Assembly (NCBI GenBank): GCA_019671135.1
Contig: JAHRHY010000002.1
Span: 1,612,001-1,676,000 of the forward strand
Origin: Linnemannia hyalina
Lineage: Eukaryota; Mortierellomycota; Mortierellomycetes; Mortierellales; Mortierellaceae
DNA length: 64,000 nt
Reading direction: 5' to 3'
In this document: in pieces, positions 10,886 through 25,073 of the stretch
Layout: each line of letters begins with the position of its first letter
Position numbering within the stretch: the first letter of the stretch is position 1
The notes under the pieces: generated by a model
Database searches by the model: none
The model's input: only the letters and a program-made list of their open reading frames with translations
What the model was told of the DNA's origin: nothing
Position numbers and translations under genes: made by a program

Positions 10886-11069
10886 TCTCAATTTCAAAGG
10901 TACTTTCGACCACACCCTTGAAGTTTCCCTCAGTTCCCTTGAAATTTTAGTTGTGCAACCATGCTCGATATTTTCTCTTCGTTCCCCTTGTTGCTCTGTT
11001 GCTCTGTCAATTAACAATCCATCATAGTTACACGAGATAATTTCTATGAGAGGTAGGACTACCATGACT

Positions 11070-11240
11070 ATCTCTTTCACTTTCAGGACCATCTGACTTT
11101 CACGCCGTCATGCGGGATGACCACGATAATTACACGAATCGGCCTGCCTACATGGTAAAGGGACGCTACTGTAAGAGATGAGCTTCTCGCCATTCTTTTC
11201 CCAGATCCTTTAACTCTCATGTCCCGCCGCACCAAGCCTG
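11070..11240 (+). repeat. Diverged direct repeat, copy 1
   Basis: Shares an ordered series of motifs with 12008-12160: 'tatctcttt', 'cacgccg', 'gaccacga', 'agagatgagctt', 'attctttt', 'atgtcccgccg' or 'catcccaccgcc'. The overall match is partial, so the pair is old. Confidence 0.5.
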
Positions 11241-12007
11241 TCTAGATCACTGCGACTACAATGACTATGCAATGATCAAACAGAACTCGGAAGAATGTGT
11301 ATTGCTTTTGCTATGTTTTATTATGAAGAAAAAGAAAGGAAAAAGAAGAAGAGTGTGCAGAAGAAAAGCAGGGGACAGATGGAAGTGGGTTGTTGCAGAC
11401 TGGGGAACAAGACAGGGGAACAATGGGTCTACTTATGCTAAGGGCCGGATGAACAGAATGAACCAAGGCGGCGCTTGGACATTGGACGGGGCTTGGAACA
11501 TGGGGCGGGGTTTGGTATCTTGGATGGGGCTTGGAATGTCCAGTTGGTGGCGTGTTAGGATTCTCTGCTTCCCCTTAAGCAGGGTCACCTATATTCTATC
11601 TGGTCACCACGTCCCTACCGGCCCCTAGGATCCTGAGTCGCGGCACACTTCGGCATCTCTATATAAATAACTAGCATTTCCTTAGAATTACCTTTAGTTC
11701 CTTTCCGTTCTCCTTCATAAATATATGTTTCTTTCCTTATATTTTCCTCGTCTTCATATCCCTCTTCCAGTGGACCTTCATCTATCTATCCCTTCTCTTT
11801 TCACTCTTCCTTCTAGAACTCATTACATTTGGGCTGACACCCAAATCCTGTACCTTTGATCGCTTGTGCTGCACTTTCCCCAATGACAGTCACCCGATTC
11901 ACCGCTCAGCCGAACAGGCGGAAGTCACGTGACGAGTAATCTGAAGTCCTATTCTCGCGTGATCCAGGCAACCTGGGGCCTGGCAGCCTTGGGGCAAAAC
12001 GTGGCAG
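11241..12007. other. Intergenic DNA between repeat copies
   Basis: Contains open frames in G-rich sequence around 11440-11550 with 'ggcttggac'-like iterations, but no protein family is recognisable. No RNA gene was seen. Confidence 0.35.
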
Positions 12008-12160
12008 ACTATCTCTTTCGTCTTTGAAGGCCGTCTTACCTTTACGCCGGCATATGAGGTGACCACGAACCGGCATAACTGCATGCTAAGAGACGCCGTT
12101 GCGAGAGATGAGCTTAACATTCTTTTCACGATCTCACATCCCACCGCCATAACTGGCTGG
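12008..12160 (+). repeat. Diverged direct repeat, copy 2
   Basis: See 11070-11240. It abuts the larger dispersed repeat starting near 12200, so the two may once have been a single element. Confidence 0.5.
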
Positions 12161-12199
12161 GACAAGTTAAGGAGACATTTGGATGCCTTCCCTTGGAGA

Positions 12200-12665
12200 C
12201 ATCTCCTCTATTCAAGGACGCCAGCAGTAAAGGTGTTGTTGTGTACAAGAGCTGGCTGTCGAAGGCAGCGAGAAAGAAGTCGCATAAGTGCTGCGAAGAC
12301 GCTTCCATCACGTCTACCGGCTTGACATGCTATGAATAATCCTTTTCCTTATTGGCCACCTCAACTTCTGTGCCTGTGCTGTCTCAGACCCCGAACCCTT
12401 GTACTCGCACATCTGTCCCTGTCCCCTTCGTCCCGTCTCTTCCTGCCGTCTCAGCCCTCGAACCCTTGTACTATGGTACATCTGTCACCACCCTAAATAA
12501 AGCCTACATACCTTTTATCGTGCGCCCAAAATGGTTTTACAATTGTAACAGCTATTACACTTCCTGCTTCTCTCACAAACACAAGCATTGATCTCCTCAC
12601 ACTTTTATTTGTTTTACACACTTCCATCATCATGGCGCGAAGATTGTCAATAAACCTTCCCTTAC
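12200..12665 (+). repeat. Dispersed repeat, copy A (match at 16968-17360)
   Basis: Shares long runs with 16968-17360, for example 'cgaaggcagcgagaaagaag' and 'taccggcttgacatg', then 'atgaataatcc', 'ggccacctca', 'ctcagaccccgaac' and 'catggcg' before the end. Small indels separate the copies. The reverse strand of both contains a similar HLCDFFLAAFD-like reading, perhaps a remnant of coding sequence. Confidence 0.75.
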
Positions 12666-12716
12666 AGTGAAATGAGAGATGAGATTCAGGAAAAAAAGAG
12701 ATGGAGAGGAAAAGTG

Positions 12717-14299
<1,583 letters not shown>

Positions 14300-16374
14300 A
14301 TGGAGATCAACCCCGCAGTCACATTTAAACACGACCGTTCGATTATGTACGCCAAACGACCCAAGGTCCTTATCGCCGGTGCAGGTCTGGCTGGACTTAC
14401 CTTGGGCATGCTCTTGCACAAGGCCGGGATCCCTTTCGAGATCTACGAGCGTGCCGCAGAAATCAAACCCCTTGGTAATAGCCTGTTCCTGGATTACTCT
14501 TTTGATTCTGATGACTGTATTTCTCTCAGTAGAACGTCCTTCACCTAACCCAAACCCTCCGTGCTGTAGGTTCGGCGATGTACTTCAACTGCACTACCGC
14601 CAACCTCTTTAAGCAGTGCGGGATTTATGAAGAGTTTGTCGCCCTAGGCAAATACGTCTCTTCTATCAAGATGTGTAACGAGAACCGAGAGCTCGAATTC
14701 TCAGTTGATTTCGAAGGGCATGAAGAAATGTAAGATACTGGCGTATTTTTGATTTCCTCTTCTTGAACAAAGAGCGCCATGAGAATAAGAAACCAACATA
14801 GGACTCTCGTCTTCCCTGATAGGTATGGCGCCAACGGATACATTGTTTCTCGACCTCAGATTTATGACCTAATCCTCCGCCAGATTCCGGGGGAGCGTGT
14901 TCACTTGGGAAAGAAGGTCCTCACCATGCAGCAAGGCGGCAACGGCGTCCTTATTCGCTTCAGCGACGGCAGTGAAGCTGAAGGTGACATCCTCGTCGGA
15001 GCCGACGGAGCTTACAGCGCTGTCCGTCAAGGGATGTATGAAAAGCTGAAGAAGACGAATAAGCTCCCAGCATCTGATGCACTCCCACTTCCCTTCAGTA
15101 CAGTCTGCCTTGTCGGCCAAACTCATCCTCTTTCTGCTGAAGAGTTTCCTGATCTAACAATCGACACGTCTCAGTTCTGCAACTTTATCGCAACTGACAA
15201 GATGTACACGGTAACTACTTTTCTTGGATACATCCAACTGTATCCTAGCACTCTTATACCTTATCATCTCTAACGCCTACATCTTGTTCTTGTTATTCAC
15301 TGTTAGTGGTCCACAGCAACAACTGCCCAGAATACCGTGTGTTGGGCTGCCATTCTCTTCCTTGACGAAGAAACCAGCAAGGACAATGACTCTTTCCGTA
15401 ACTCGGAATGGGGCCAAGAGGCTGCCACAACGATGTGTGAGCAAGTCAAGGATTTTCCTATTATCAGCGGAGGCGACAAGATCCTCACTCTTCAAGACTT
15501 GATCGATCGTTCTCCCAAAGAATTCATCTCCAAGGTCATGCAGGAGGAGAAGGTCTTCAAGACCTGGTTCGATTGCCGCACGGTTCTCATTGGCGATGGT
15601 ATGTTTTTGTTTCGTCTGTTTTTCCTTTCACATACTTGTAAGCAGCGACGAAATAAGCAGAACTTCTTCGTCTCTGACATTTTTCTGTGTGGTATTCCAA
15701 TTACGCTTTTTCTTTGGATTTTGGATATTAGCATGCCATAAGGTAGAGGGAATGATTGTTGTTGTGAAATGATGAACCATGTTACCACAGTACTGTGGAA
15801 CCATTGTGCTTACTTATCCTATACTTTTCGCACTGCATCATAGTTCAACCCTGCTGGAGGAGTGGGTGCTGCCAATGCCATTCATGATGCCATAGCGTTG
15901 GCGAACGGCATCAACGGACTTCCCTTCCACCCTGTTGCTGATGAGATTGAAGCTGTATTCAGGGCCTACAAGGAGGAGCGCATCGACTGGGTTGAGAAGG
16001 CATTTGATAACAGCAAGGTCTTCAGGACCATGGCGGGCCAAGTAAAAGAAGGCCTTTTTCCTTACCCTATGAGGTAATGTCTGTGTTATACAAGGCACGA
16101 CGACCAGTGACTAATTCCGTTTTTTGTTTTCGTCTTGCTCCATCTTTAATGTGCATAATAGTCTTTCGCATCCAAGGTCACCCGGTATTTTGTGAAGCAT
16201 GCGCCTCTATGGCTCATGCAGAAGATTGAGCGTCGCCAGTTCACCCAACGATCTCAGGCTGCCTTTTTGCCTGCAGCTGAGGACAAGGGTATTGTTAAGA
16301 CTGCTCCTCAGCCTAGTTTGTCTATCAAGGCTCCTGAGGAGACCGAAGAATCGAAAACAACTCAAGCTGTGTAG
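14300..16374 (+). CDS. FAD-dependent monooxygenase, class A (cluster gene 3)
   Basis: Seven exons fit: 14300-14474, 14570-14729, 14823-15210, 15307-15598, 15732-15742, 15844-16041 and 16162-16374, giving 478 residues. The family motifs are LIAGAGLAGLTLG, then YERA; GDILVGADGAYSAVR; and LIGDACHKFNPAGG. Exons 2 and 3 have exactly the 160- and 388-nt lengths of the paralogs, but this is the most divergent member. Its N-terminus is about 11 residues longer, and its fifth intron follows CHK instead of the later Val-Gly site, leaving an 11-nt micro-exon. The last intron (donor at 16042) uses GTAAAA; this choice is needed to keep frame. The C-terminus carries a Lys/Glu/Thr-rich extension. The substrate is unknown. 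Confidence 0.87.
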
Positions 16375-16967
16375 AGAGAGAGAGTGAGAGAGAGAGTGGG
16401 AGAGAGATTAAGCGTTTATATTTTACCCTAATGCGTTGGACAAGAGCATAGTCACCGATGCGTAGCAATACATCCAGATACTAAAGACACACACTTCTCG
16501 TGGCCTGTTTCTCCAATGGATTCTGCTGCTCCATGTTGTGTGTCCGTAACTTTTAAAGCAGTCCGATTGAGAGCAATTGCATTCACCAGACAAAGCATGC
16601 ACTGTAATAGTATCTGCAACCCCATGATATCATGCGTTCGATTTTCACCATGGTGATTACAGTTGAACGTCTGTGCTAGCCGTTGCAGAGGAAAACGAGT
16701 TGGTGGACGTCGTGTTGCGGCCGCGACGATCCTTGCGAAGGCTATGGCGCCTTGGTCGCTAGTTGTTATTATTGCCGTAGTTATTGTTCTTGGAAGAGGA
16801 TACTTCTGGCTTGTCGTCAGAGTCGTCATCGATGAGACAGTTTGGTCTCCTTGAGCGAAATCATCGGGTCCGTCCATTTCCGTGAGGGCAGTGAGGATAT
16901 CATTGATCGAGTTCAACTTGACCTCGGACAAGGAGGTGTCAGCCTTCTGGAGTGAACTTTTAATGAA
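16375..16967. other. Intergenic DNA after gene 3
   Basis: Starts with a short (GA)-rich run in the 3' flank. A minus-strand open frame (16452-16970) shows no recognised domain and overlaps the edge of the dispersed repeat; not called as a gene. Confidence 0.4.
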
Positions 16968-17360
16968 CATCTCCTCTATTCAGGCGCACCAACAGCAATG
17001 GTGTTGTTGTGTACAAGGGCTGTCTGTCGAAGGCAGCGAGAAAGAAGTCGCAAAGGTGCTGTGAGGATGCTTCGATCACTTCTACCGGCTTGACATGCCA
17101 TGAATAATCCTTTTTCTTGTTGGCCACCTCACCTTCTGTCCCTGTGCCGTCTCAGACCCCGAACTCTTGTGCCCTTGTACATCTGCATGTACCACCACCC
17201 CAAATAGAACCCAAATAACATTTAGTGTGCTCCCAAATAGTGTTTCCATGACGACAGCAATTGCACCTCCTGCTTCTCTTACAAGTACATGCATTAATCT
17301 TCTCTCTCTTATTTGTTTTTTTCACCATGGCGAGAACTTTGTCAGTGGACCTTCCGGGGT
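16968..17360 (+). repeat. Dispersed repeat, copy B (match at 12200-12665)
   Basis: Direct-orientation copy of the element at 12200-12665, starting at 'aacatctcctctattca' and ending near 'ttcaccatggcgaga'. Copy B is shorter because of small deletions. Gene 3 lies between the two copies. Confidence 0.75.
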
Positions 17361-19805
17361 GAATGCAACTGCCTCTCTCCTGGCGTCGAAAAAATGTCGT
17401 CAAATCCAAAGCATCACTTTTTTGTCTTATCATTGTCATCTTCCTAGCCTCAGTAAAATTTGCTTTTTGCATCATGTCATCTCCGTCCTGTTACGTTCTG
17501 GGGGAGTGGAGCATCCACTCCTCCTTTTTTTATTCATAATAGCATATAAACGCTATAATATTCAGCTGGTCTGGTTCGGTTATAGTAGAAGGATCAGACC
17601 AGGACCCTAATACAACCCACCCTTCACTTCTCTTGACATCTCTCTCCTCAAATAAGCTAAATCTTCAATTCCACAAGTCTGAATATGGCTCTGTCAAGAA
17701 AGCAGACCAAGCAATAGAATGAAGTTGATAAAGAGAACCTTGATCAAGGACTAGGAAATGAGTATAAGGAATAGGTTAAAGCGTATGTTGTATTGGCGAT
17801 ACCAAGTAAAGAGCTATAGATTTGCTATCTAAGGCCCTTTTATATTTGTTAGGGCGAAGTCACAAGAGCAAGCTCTTGTCTCGTGACAGGCTCAATCTCA
17901 CAGATCATTTTTATCATTAAAGCGAGCGAATGAGGAACAATCCCAAAAAGCGCAAGTCAGTCGCCTTTGGCGAGTCCGACATTTCCGTCCTTCGCACCTC
18001 TAATAATCTCCTTCCCGAAAAGCCCTCTCGCTCGTCATCATTGTCCCCGACTAAGCTACTAAATATTTTCCCGGCTACCCTTCAACACGAGTTCAGCCGC
18101 AACAGATCAGAGTCAACTTCCTCTGAAAGCTAGCCCAGACGCAACGTGAATTATTCTCGACGCGGATCAAATTATCTCTCGACTTGTGCTCTTCACGGAT
18201 CAAGCCACCACGGACTGCAGTCCATGAGTCTCCTTTGCGATCAATCACTTTCAAGTTTCCCGGACTTGCTCTCAGAATCCGACCAGAGCGGCTGCGATGA
18301 GGGCAACGGTTCGTACAAGGAGAACAAAAGATCTAGCAGCATCCCTATCCACCAGGGAGTTCAAGGATTCAAGAGTACGCCCACCGACCGAGTCACAGCA
18401 CATGTATGACACTAGATCGTGGGAGAAGTAAGGCGACGTCGTTCCACTCCAACAGAGTGCGGCTGTGGGAATGAGCTTCTCCTTTTTGCCTTTTCTGTCG
18501 CAGTACCAGCCTGACTCTCAAGAGCTCTATGACAAAGGCGAGCGACTCGTGCCTTCCGATAACCACCCATCTTTTTCCGGTCCAAATGTGCAGTACCAAC
18601 TAGACTGAGTGGACATTCGCAAGACCAGGTCCAAGAAGGCTCCGAGGGTAGCCAAGGTTCGGAGGATCAGAACAGGTGGAATACAATGTTGATCGATTAG
18701 ATGAAGTCCAATAAAACACATAATGCCTTGTTAGAACCATCCACATCTTCCTCCCCTCGGAGGTTTATGGATGAAGAGAGTGGATGACATGAGAGGATAT
18801 TGCGCCTACAAGAGGCAAAGTTTCTTGAGGATAGAATTTACAATAGCCACGTTTTGTTACTTTTATGTTTATATAATGATGAGTTATAATAAGAATTTCT
18901 AAAGATAGCGACTGTCTAGTAAGAAGCCACACCTTCCTCTCTCTCTCTCTTCTTTTCTTCTTTACCAAAACGACTTGTAGGTATTGGCCTCCTTGTGGTA
19001 GCGGTAGAGTCTCCTTCTTTAAGATTTGCATCAATTACGTCCAAAATAAAAACACAGACGACAAAAACATCGAGACGGGCGACAGTGGGAGTTCAAGGAT
19101 CCGAGCGCAGCAAAGGCACATGGAAAACGAAATTGGGAAGGTCATTGAGGCAAACAATGGACAATGATACTTAGTATTTTTCAAGTCTAACGATACCCCA
19201 TGTTCAGCAAAAGAAAAATTATGGTTGTACAAAGAATCCATCCTCCATCCGTGCCGGCACAATCACACGCCTCTGTACTGATGTTAATATGTCAATGTGT
19301 TAATTTGTACCGTAACCCAGACAAATCGGTTTGGGACAAACAACAAACGACGACCGCAGTTCATGCATTTATTCATCTCCCCGCACATGAGGTTAGAACA
19401 CGCCTCGGAGCGGCCAAGGACCCACGCGCTGCTGAAGAGCGACTGCTGGGGAGTCTGTTAGGAAGGAAGACGTTGTCAATGATGGAGAGGATGGGAAAAT
19501 CACTTTAATTCGTATCTAGTATTTTTGTCTCCAGCTTAAGCTGTAAAGAGCGACAATTGTTGTGCAGAGCTAGGTTCTGGATCGGACTGCAACTGGTAGA
19601 TAGTACATTAAAGAGTTTGGTCTATAATCCTTTTTTACTTCCAAATGACTTTTCTGTGCAGTTTGTTAGAGAAATAAAATTGTGTACGGCAAAAAAGCAT
19701 CTATCCATCTCCTGCTGTCAGTGGCCTCGTTTGTACAGAGTCATCATCATCGTAAAATAAAGTGTCGATCTCTTTATTTATCGCTATACAACATGTCTCC
19801 AACCC
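17361..19805. other. Long intergenic region with weak open frames
   Basis: No domain is recognisable. The best open stretch, 17930-18133 on the plus strand, starts MRNNPKKRKSVAFGESDIS and is Ser/Lys-rich. A second open frame in a different phase follows at 18146-18409, Ser-rich and ending QGFKSTPTDRVT. The two could be pieces of one decayed or spliced gene for a disordered protein, but splice sites are not convincing. The remaining sequence appears non-coding. Confidence 0.3.
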
Positions 19806-21782
19806 TCATTTGGCAAGAACTGCACCCGCTCGCTTCTCAAAGACACTCCTAGCCTTCTCGCAACTAGGTGACACCGCAGGAACAACGCTTCCCTCAACTT
19901 TGACCCGTTCCAAGAACCCAATTTGAGGTCTGTGAACACACCCAGGCTTGACAATAAGGTTGTTCCACACCCACAAAGGCATGTACTTGGATGCTTGGAA
20001 CGCGATCCAGCCTCCGATTCCTCGCTCCATGCCCTTGGCCATAGCCTTGCTGCTGTTATATGCGTCGATGGCTGGAGGCATGCGCTCGTCCTGGTACTCC
20101 TTGAAGCTCGTCTCAATTGACTCGTTGGAGTTGGAGGGGAGGGAATAGATCAGGTTTCCCAACGCAATCGCATCATGCATTGACGTCAAAGCTCCTATCA
20201 AAGTGAAGGAAAAAAAATATAGTAAGCAACAAAACCAGTAAGCATGACTTTTCTCTTCATGTGTTGTAATGCAGTCGACTGTACCTACCTTGACCTGCAG
20301 CAGGGAGAAACTTGTGACACGCTATGTCAACACCAAGCAAGGATCGCGTTGAGCATTTAGTATCCATATACATACTCATTTCTTTACTGTTCATCCATCA
20401 TGAACAGCAAATGTCATTTACCATCTCCCAGGAGGACAGTGCGTCCAGAGAACCATGTTTCAAAGACTTTCTCTTCGAGCGACACCTTGGAGATCAGCTC
20501 CTTGGGTGTCTGATCGTACAAGTCTCCCAGAGTGAAATCTCCAGTACCGAAAGGGATATGAAAGTCTCGGGTTAGGTCGCACATCACCTGGGCTGCATTG
20601 GGACCCCATTCTGAGTTGTCATCGTCGCCAGCACGATCCCTTTCGGCCGTCTTGTTGGTGTATTTGTCGAGATGTTGCACCACCATGAAGCTGATCGTGC
20701 GACTGGATGTTGTGAACAGGACCCACTTTTGTTAATCCGTGTGTGGATTGAAAAAGAAAAACGATGTTAATGCGCCTATTAGAATCCAAGGAGGGAAAAA
20801 ATGAGGACACCATTCGCGAAAATATATTGAAAATACACAAGGATCACTTCAAGGTACTCACAGAGTAAGGCAGGTCCTTGCCAAGGGTGGTGGCGAACGG
20901 CTGATCAACGTTGTTCAGCTCCGGAAACTTTGTCGCATTCAAGGGCTTCGTTTCACCCACAAGACAAGTGCAACTAAAAGGCAGAGCTTCCTCGTCCGAC
21001 TCCGGCAGTTTGCCTTCTCTTCAACCGCTCATACAATTGTTGGCGGACTGTGCTGTATGCACCGTCGGCTCCGACAAGGATATCACCCTCGTAGACAGAG
21101 CCATCCGTGGAGTTGACAAAGACTTTGTTGTCCTTCTCAGAGATGGTCAGGACCCGCTTGTTGAGGTGGATCTTTTGTAAGGGAATGAGGTTGAGCAAGA
21201 GATCGTATAGCAAATGGCGAGAGAGGATGTGAGGTTGGTGTCCGCCACTACAGTAAGGCAAAGAGAAAGTTCAAAAATTCAGTGCTTTTTTCGCCCTCGG
21301 GTCTGTTCGCTTCCCGGTCTACATGTGCTTGTGAGTGAAAAGTAGAGGATAAGAACGTACAAGCCCTTGATAGCGGTGTAGTCCAGAGTGAGTAAGAGTT
21401 CCTTGGGCTCCCTCAGAACCAACGAGTGGAGGGAGGGATTGGCGAGGGAGACCAGCTTGTCAAAGATACCGAGTTGCTGGAATGCAGGGACAAGGCCACA
21501 CCCAACAGAAATCGCCGCCCCTAGAATTTTTATGTGCAATGGATAAAGAAAGTATGCATCAGTCTGATCGTTGCTGAGAGGGAAGAAAAGGAGTGGATGC
21601 GTTGTCTGCGTTAGGTACGTGTATATGCATGAAGTACCTAAGGGCTTGACGGCGGAGGCACGTTCCAGGATGACATATGGGACAGAGCACTTTTCGAGGA
21701 GCGCTCCAAGCATAATGCCGCCCAGACCAGCTCCTACAATGACTACGGTGGGAGGTTTAACTTGCGTGTGGGTGTTTGTCAT
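19806..21782 (-). pseudogene. FAD-dependent monooxygenase (cluster gene 4), frameshifted
   Basis: Six exons correspond to the paralogs: 21638-21782, 21361-21520, 20862-21247, 20422-20725, 20289-20321 and 19806-20194. Motifs GAGLGGIMLG, GDILVGADGAYSTVR and LLGDG/ACHK are preserved. Exon 3 is 386 nt, against 388 in genes 1, 3 and 5. The missing 2 nt are near 21012-21016, where the paralogs have a Lys-Lys-Glu-Gly-Lys stretch after YERLK. This puts the rest out of frame and gives an early stop in the same exon. All later exons would still read cleanly after the shift, so the lesion is recent or is a sequencing error. The intron equivalent to intron 6 of gene 1 is absent, as in genes 5 and 6. Restored length would be near 472 residues. 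Confidence 0.8.
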
Positions 21783-22544
21783 GGATCAAGAAAAAAAGTA
21801 ATAGTGATGGGATGCGTAATGAAAGAGATATCGGATGGAGAAACATGAAGATGAGAAAGAGAGATTCAGATGGGGAGACGAAAAGAGTGGGGGTGAGGGG
21901 ATGTGGACTTGTTTGTGAGTGTCTGTGTCTGCTCTCATTTCTTGTAGTTTGGTGTTGTTGATGTTGCTGCAGCTGTTGTCGAAGGGACAAGGGTGTTTGT
22001 ATGCAATGATTGTGTCACATTCATTTTGTGTGCCACTTTTTATATTTTTCTGCTCTCCTCCAATAGGCATAGGACGCATGCAGAAGGAACAAAGAAACGG
22101 CACTACAGGACAAACAAACATCCTCCACCTCACAGAGGCGCAACGCCTCGTCGCTTCCTTTCATCAACAGGGACCGTTTCAGAAACGCCTTCCAACGTAC
22201 TCGGGGACTATGCTTCAACCATTTCTTTTTGTAACCATTCAACAAAAGGAGGCTTAAAGGGAATGATGCTTCCCAGCCATATTCTATTTCTTTCCGTTGT
22301 CGTTTACCCCTTCTATGCATGCGCGACATGGAAGGCCTCACTTTTTTTCTTTTTCATGGGTGCGTCGACTCTCACTCATCTCTTTTAGTTAGGCACAGTC
22401 TTATGTGATAGATGGATTGCTTACTGAAAACCATCAGGCATGGAGCGCACACACACATAAATACACATTATTTAAATGAAGGCACTCATTCTAACCAAGC
22501 CATCCTTTATTCTCCCCTCGTCAAAAAAAAAAACTCCAACTTGC
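21783..22544. other. Intergenic region between genes 4 and 5
   Basis: Promoter side of gene 4 and 3' side of gene 5. There are A/G-rich runs next to the gene 4 start. No additional gene or RNA was recognised. Confidence 0.4.
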
Positions 22545-24569
22545 TTAAACAGAGACAGTCCCATGGCGCTGACGATACACCTCCCTCGCCTTAACACTAC
22601 TCGCTGCCTCTACAGGAACAACCGTCCCTTTTAGCTCAACCTCCTTCAAGAACCCTATCGTCGATCTCGAAACAACCATCTTCTTCACAAACTGCCTCCA
22701 CAAGAAATCCGGCAGGTTCTGTGCAACGAACAGAGCCACCTTACTACCAAAATTCTTGCCGGTGAGCATGGAGAGGGTTTGGCTGGCATCGAAGGCTTTT
22801 ACCGCGGCGGGGTAACGCTCGGCGCGGTATTCGGAGAATGTGGTTTGGATTTCGGAGAGGGAGGGGGAGGACATGGCGTAGAAGAGATTGGCGAGTGCCA
22901 TTGCGTCTTGCATTGCCGTGAACGCTCCTTTTGGAACAGAAAGATGGGTGGGTGAGTGGGTGATCGGCTTTTTGAGTGCTGGGATTTTTTCATTCCCTTT
23001 TACAAAAGTACGAGACGACGAGTACCTTGTCCTCCTGCAGGGTTCAACTTGTGGCAGGCTAAAACATACAGAAACGCAAATACATAAAAGTCAGTGCCAA
23101 ATGCCACAATTTCCCATCCTTCATTATCCCTTCTGCTCGCAACAAAAGAAAAAGGGTATACCGTCGCCCAAAAGAACAGTGCGACCGCCAGACCAAGTCT
23201 CAAAGATCTTCTCCTCCAGCGAGACCTTGGAGATTAAATCCTTTGGCGTCCTGTCAAACATATCCCCAAGAGTCCTTTTTCCATCCCCAAAATGGATCGG
23301 GAACCCGCGAGTCTTGTCCATCATTGATTGAGTAGCACTGGGACCCCACTCGGCGTTCTCGGCATTGTTGGTCGTACGTTCTTCCTCGGCGGATCTGCTC
23401 GTATAGGCGTCCAGCTGCTCTACTAACATCCATGCTATGGTGTTCTCTGCCGTTGGAAAAAGGGACCACTAACAGATTGATAGCGAGGTGGGCGAAGAGG
23501 AAAGAGTAGTCGTCAGTACGTTCATTTCGTGCTTTCACAAAGTCGCACATCTGGCAATATCCTTTTTTTTCCTTGTAGTGAATGATATGGCTTACGATAA
23601 ATTGCTTATCGTCGCCAATAGTCGTAAAAAACGGATACCGTGGATCCTTCAACTGCGAATAAACCTCCAAATCCAAGGGCTCAGTCTGTCCAACAAGACA
23701 AGTACACCTGAATGGCAAATCCTCCTGATCTGGTTCTGGCAATCGTCCTTCCTTCTTCAATCTCTCATACAACCCCTTCCGGACACTGCTGTAAGCACCA
23801 TCGGCTCCGACGAGGATGTCTCCCACAAAGGTTTCTCCGGTAGTGGTGTGGACCTCAACTTTGTCGTTTGTCTCAAGGATGGTGTCGACTCGTTTTCCAA
23901 AGTGGATCTTGGAGGTGGGGATCTGGTTTAAGAGGAGGCTGTAGAATAGAGGGCGTGCGACAATGAAGCCTGGGTATCCTGTGCTGCAAAAGAGCGAAGG
24001 GAGGGAACAAGCGACAGTGAGTGGAGGCTGTAGGGCGAAAAGTCGAACAAAAATCAAGGTTCATGCACAAAATTTGATGTTGCGATAAACAAAACACACA
24101 CAAGGAAGGAGGAGGGGGGAGTAAACATACAATTCATCCATGGGGCTATAGTCGAGGGCAAGCAACTTTTCCTGGTTCTCTTTGATGAACATCGAGTAGC
24201 GAGCTCGCTTTCCGAGGGCAAGGTATTCCTTGTCGATGCCCATTTGTTCAAACACCGGGACCATCGATGGACCCACAGCCAAGGCCGAACCTGCATATCA
24301 AAAAAGGGGAGCGAGATAGGTTAGGTCTGTGTGTTTATTATGTTACTGTGTGAGAAACAAAGGAGAGGGAGGGAGGTATGCATGAGAGGTACTTGGAAAA
24401 ATGAAAGTGTGGCTGCTTCATTACCAAGGGGCTTGACGGTCGTTGCACGCTCGACTATGAGGTAAGGGATATCTGCCTTTTCCAGAAGTGCACCTAGCAT
24501 AACGCCTCCCAGACCTGCTCCGACAATAAGGATATTAGGTTTCGATTCTCCCGACATCGCGTTTCTCAC
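22545..24569 (-). CDS. FAD-dependent monooxygenase, class A (cluster gene 5)
   Basis: Exons 24425-24569, 24131-24290, 23596-23983, 23162-23468, 23026-23058 and 22545-22927 join to 471 residues. If the second ATG (24557, MSGESKPN) is used, the protein is 467. Motifs are NILIVGAGLGGVMLG, then IVERATTVKPLG; GDILVGADGAYSSVR; and LLGDACHKLNPAGGQG. Frame is open throughout, so this copy looks functional. Exon 2 and exon 3 lengths match gene 1 exactly, and the 3' exons are fused, with no counterpart of intron 6. Genes 4, 5 and 6 form a same-strand tandem array with 0.5-0.8 kb spacers. Confidence 0.9.
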
Positions 24570-25073
24570 CCTTGTGGAATGTAAGTTGTGGAGGTGTGAG
24601 ATGAAGAAAGAGGGGATGAGAAGAAGATGGATTCTGAATTCAGATGAGGACAGAGATGAAAAGAGAAATGGGGGGAAGAGAGATGCCCACCTATACAGAG
24701 TGAATGCTCACAACTATTGTCCAGCCGTACTTGCTGTTTTGTTTTGTGCAACGTGCACAACAAGCCAAAAACATAAAATAATATGTGCCACGCCCATGCA
24801 AACAACAGGACGGTGCATGTATCTCCTTTTCTTCATATGCTACAGCCCTCAGAAGAACAGAGAGCATATAAGAGACCAGACAACCAAAACCCACCTGGCG
24901 CTTCCTGCAGTCACTCACAAAACAGTCCTCCCGATACCAAGTGCACGGAGCGCATCATCACCATAACCCATTTATCACCACCACTTCCCCTTTTTCACAT
25001 ACAAGCAGTCTCAGGCACACACGTCTGATTGGCAGAGTTCCTCTACAATCAATCACCATCACCTTCGCTTTAC
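24570..25073. other. Intergenic region between genes 5 and 6
   Basis: About 500 bases holding the promoter of gene 5 and the 3' flank of gene 6. A purine-rich stretch directly precedes the gene 5 start (on its coding strand, a C/T-rich leader), as in the other cluster members. Nothing else was seen. Confidence 0.4.
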
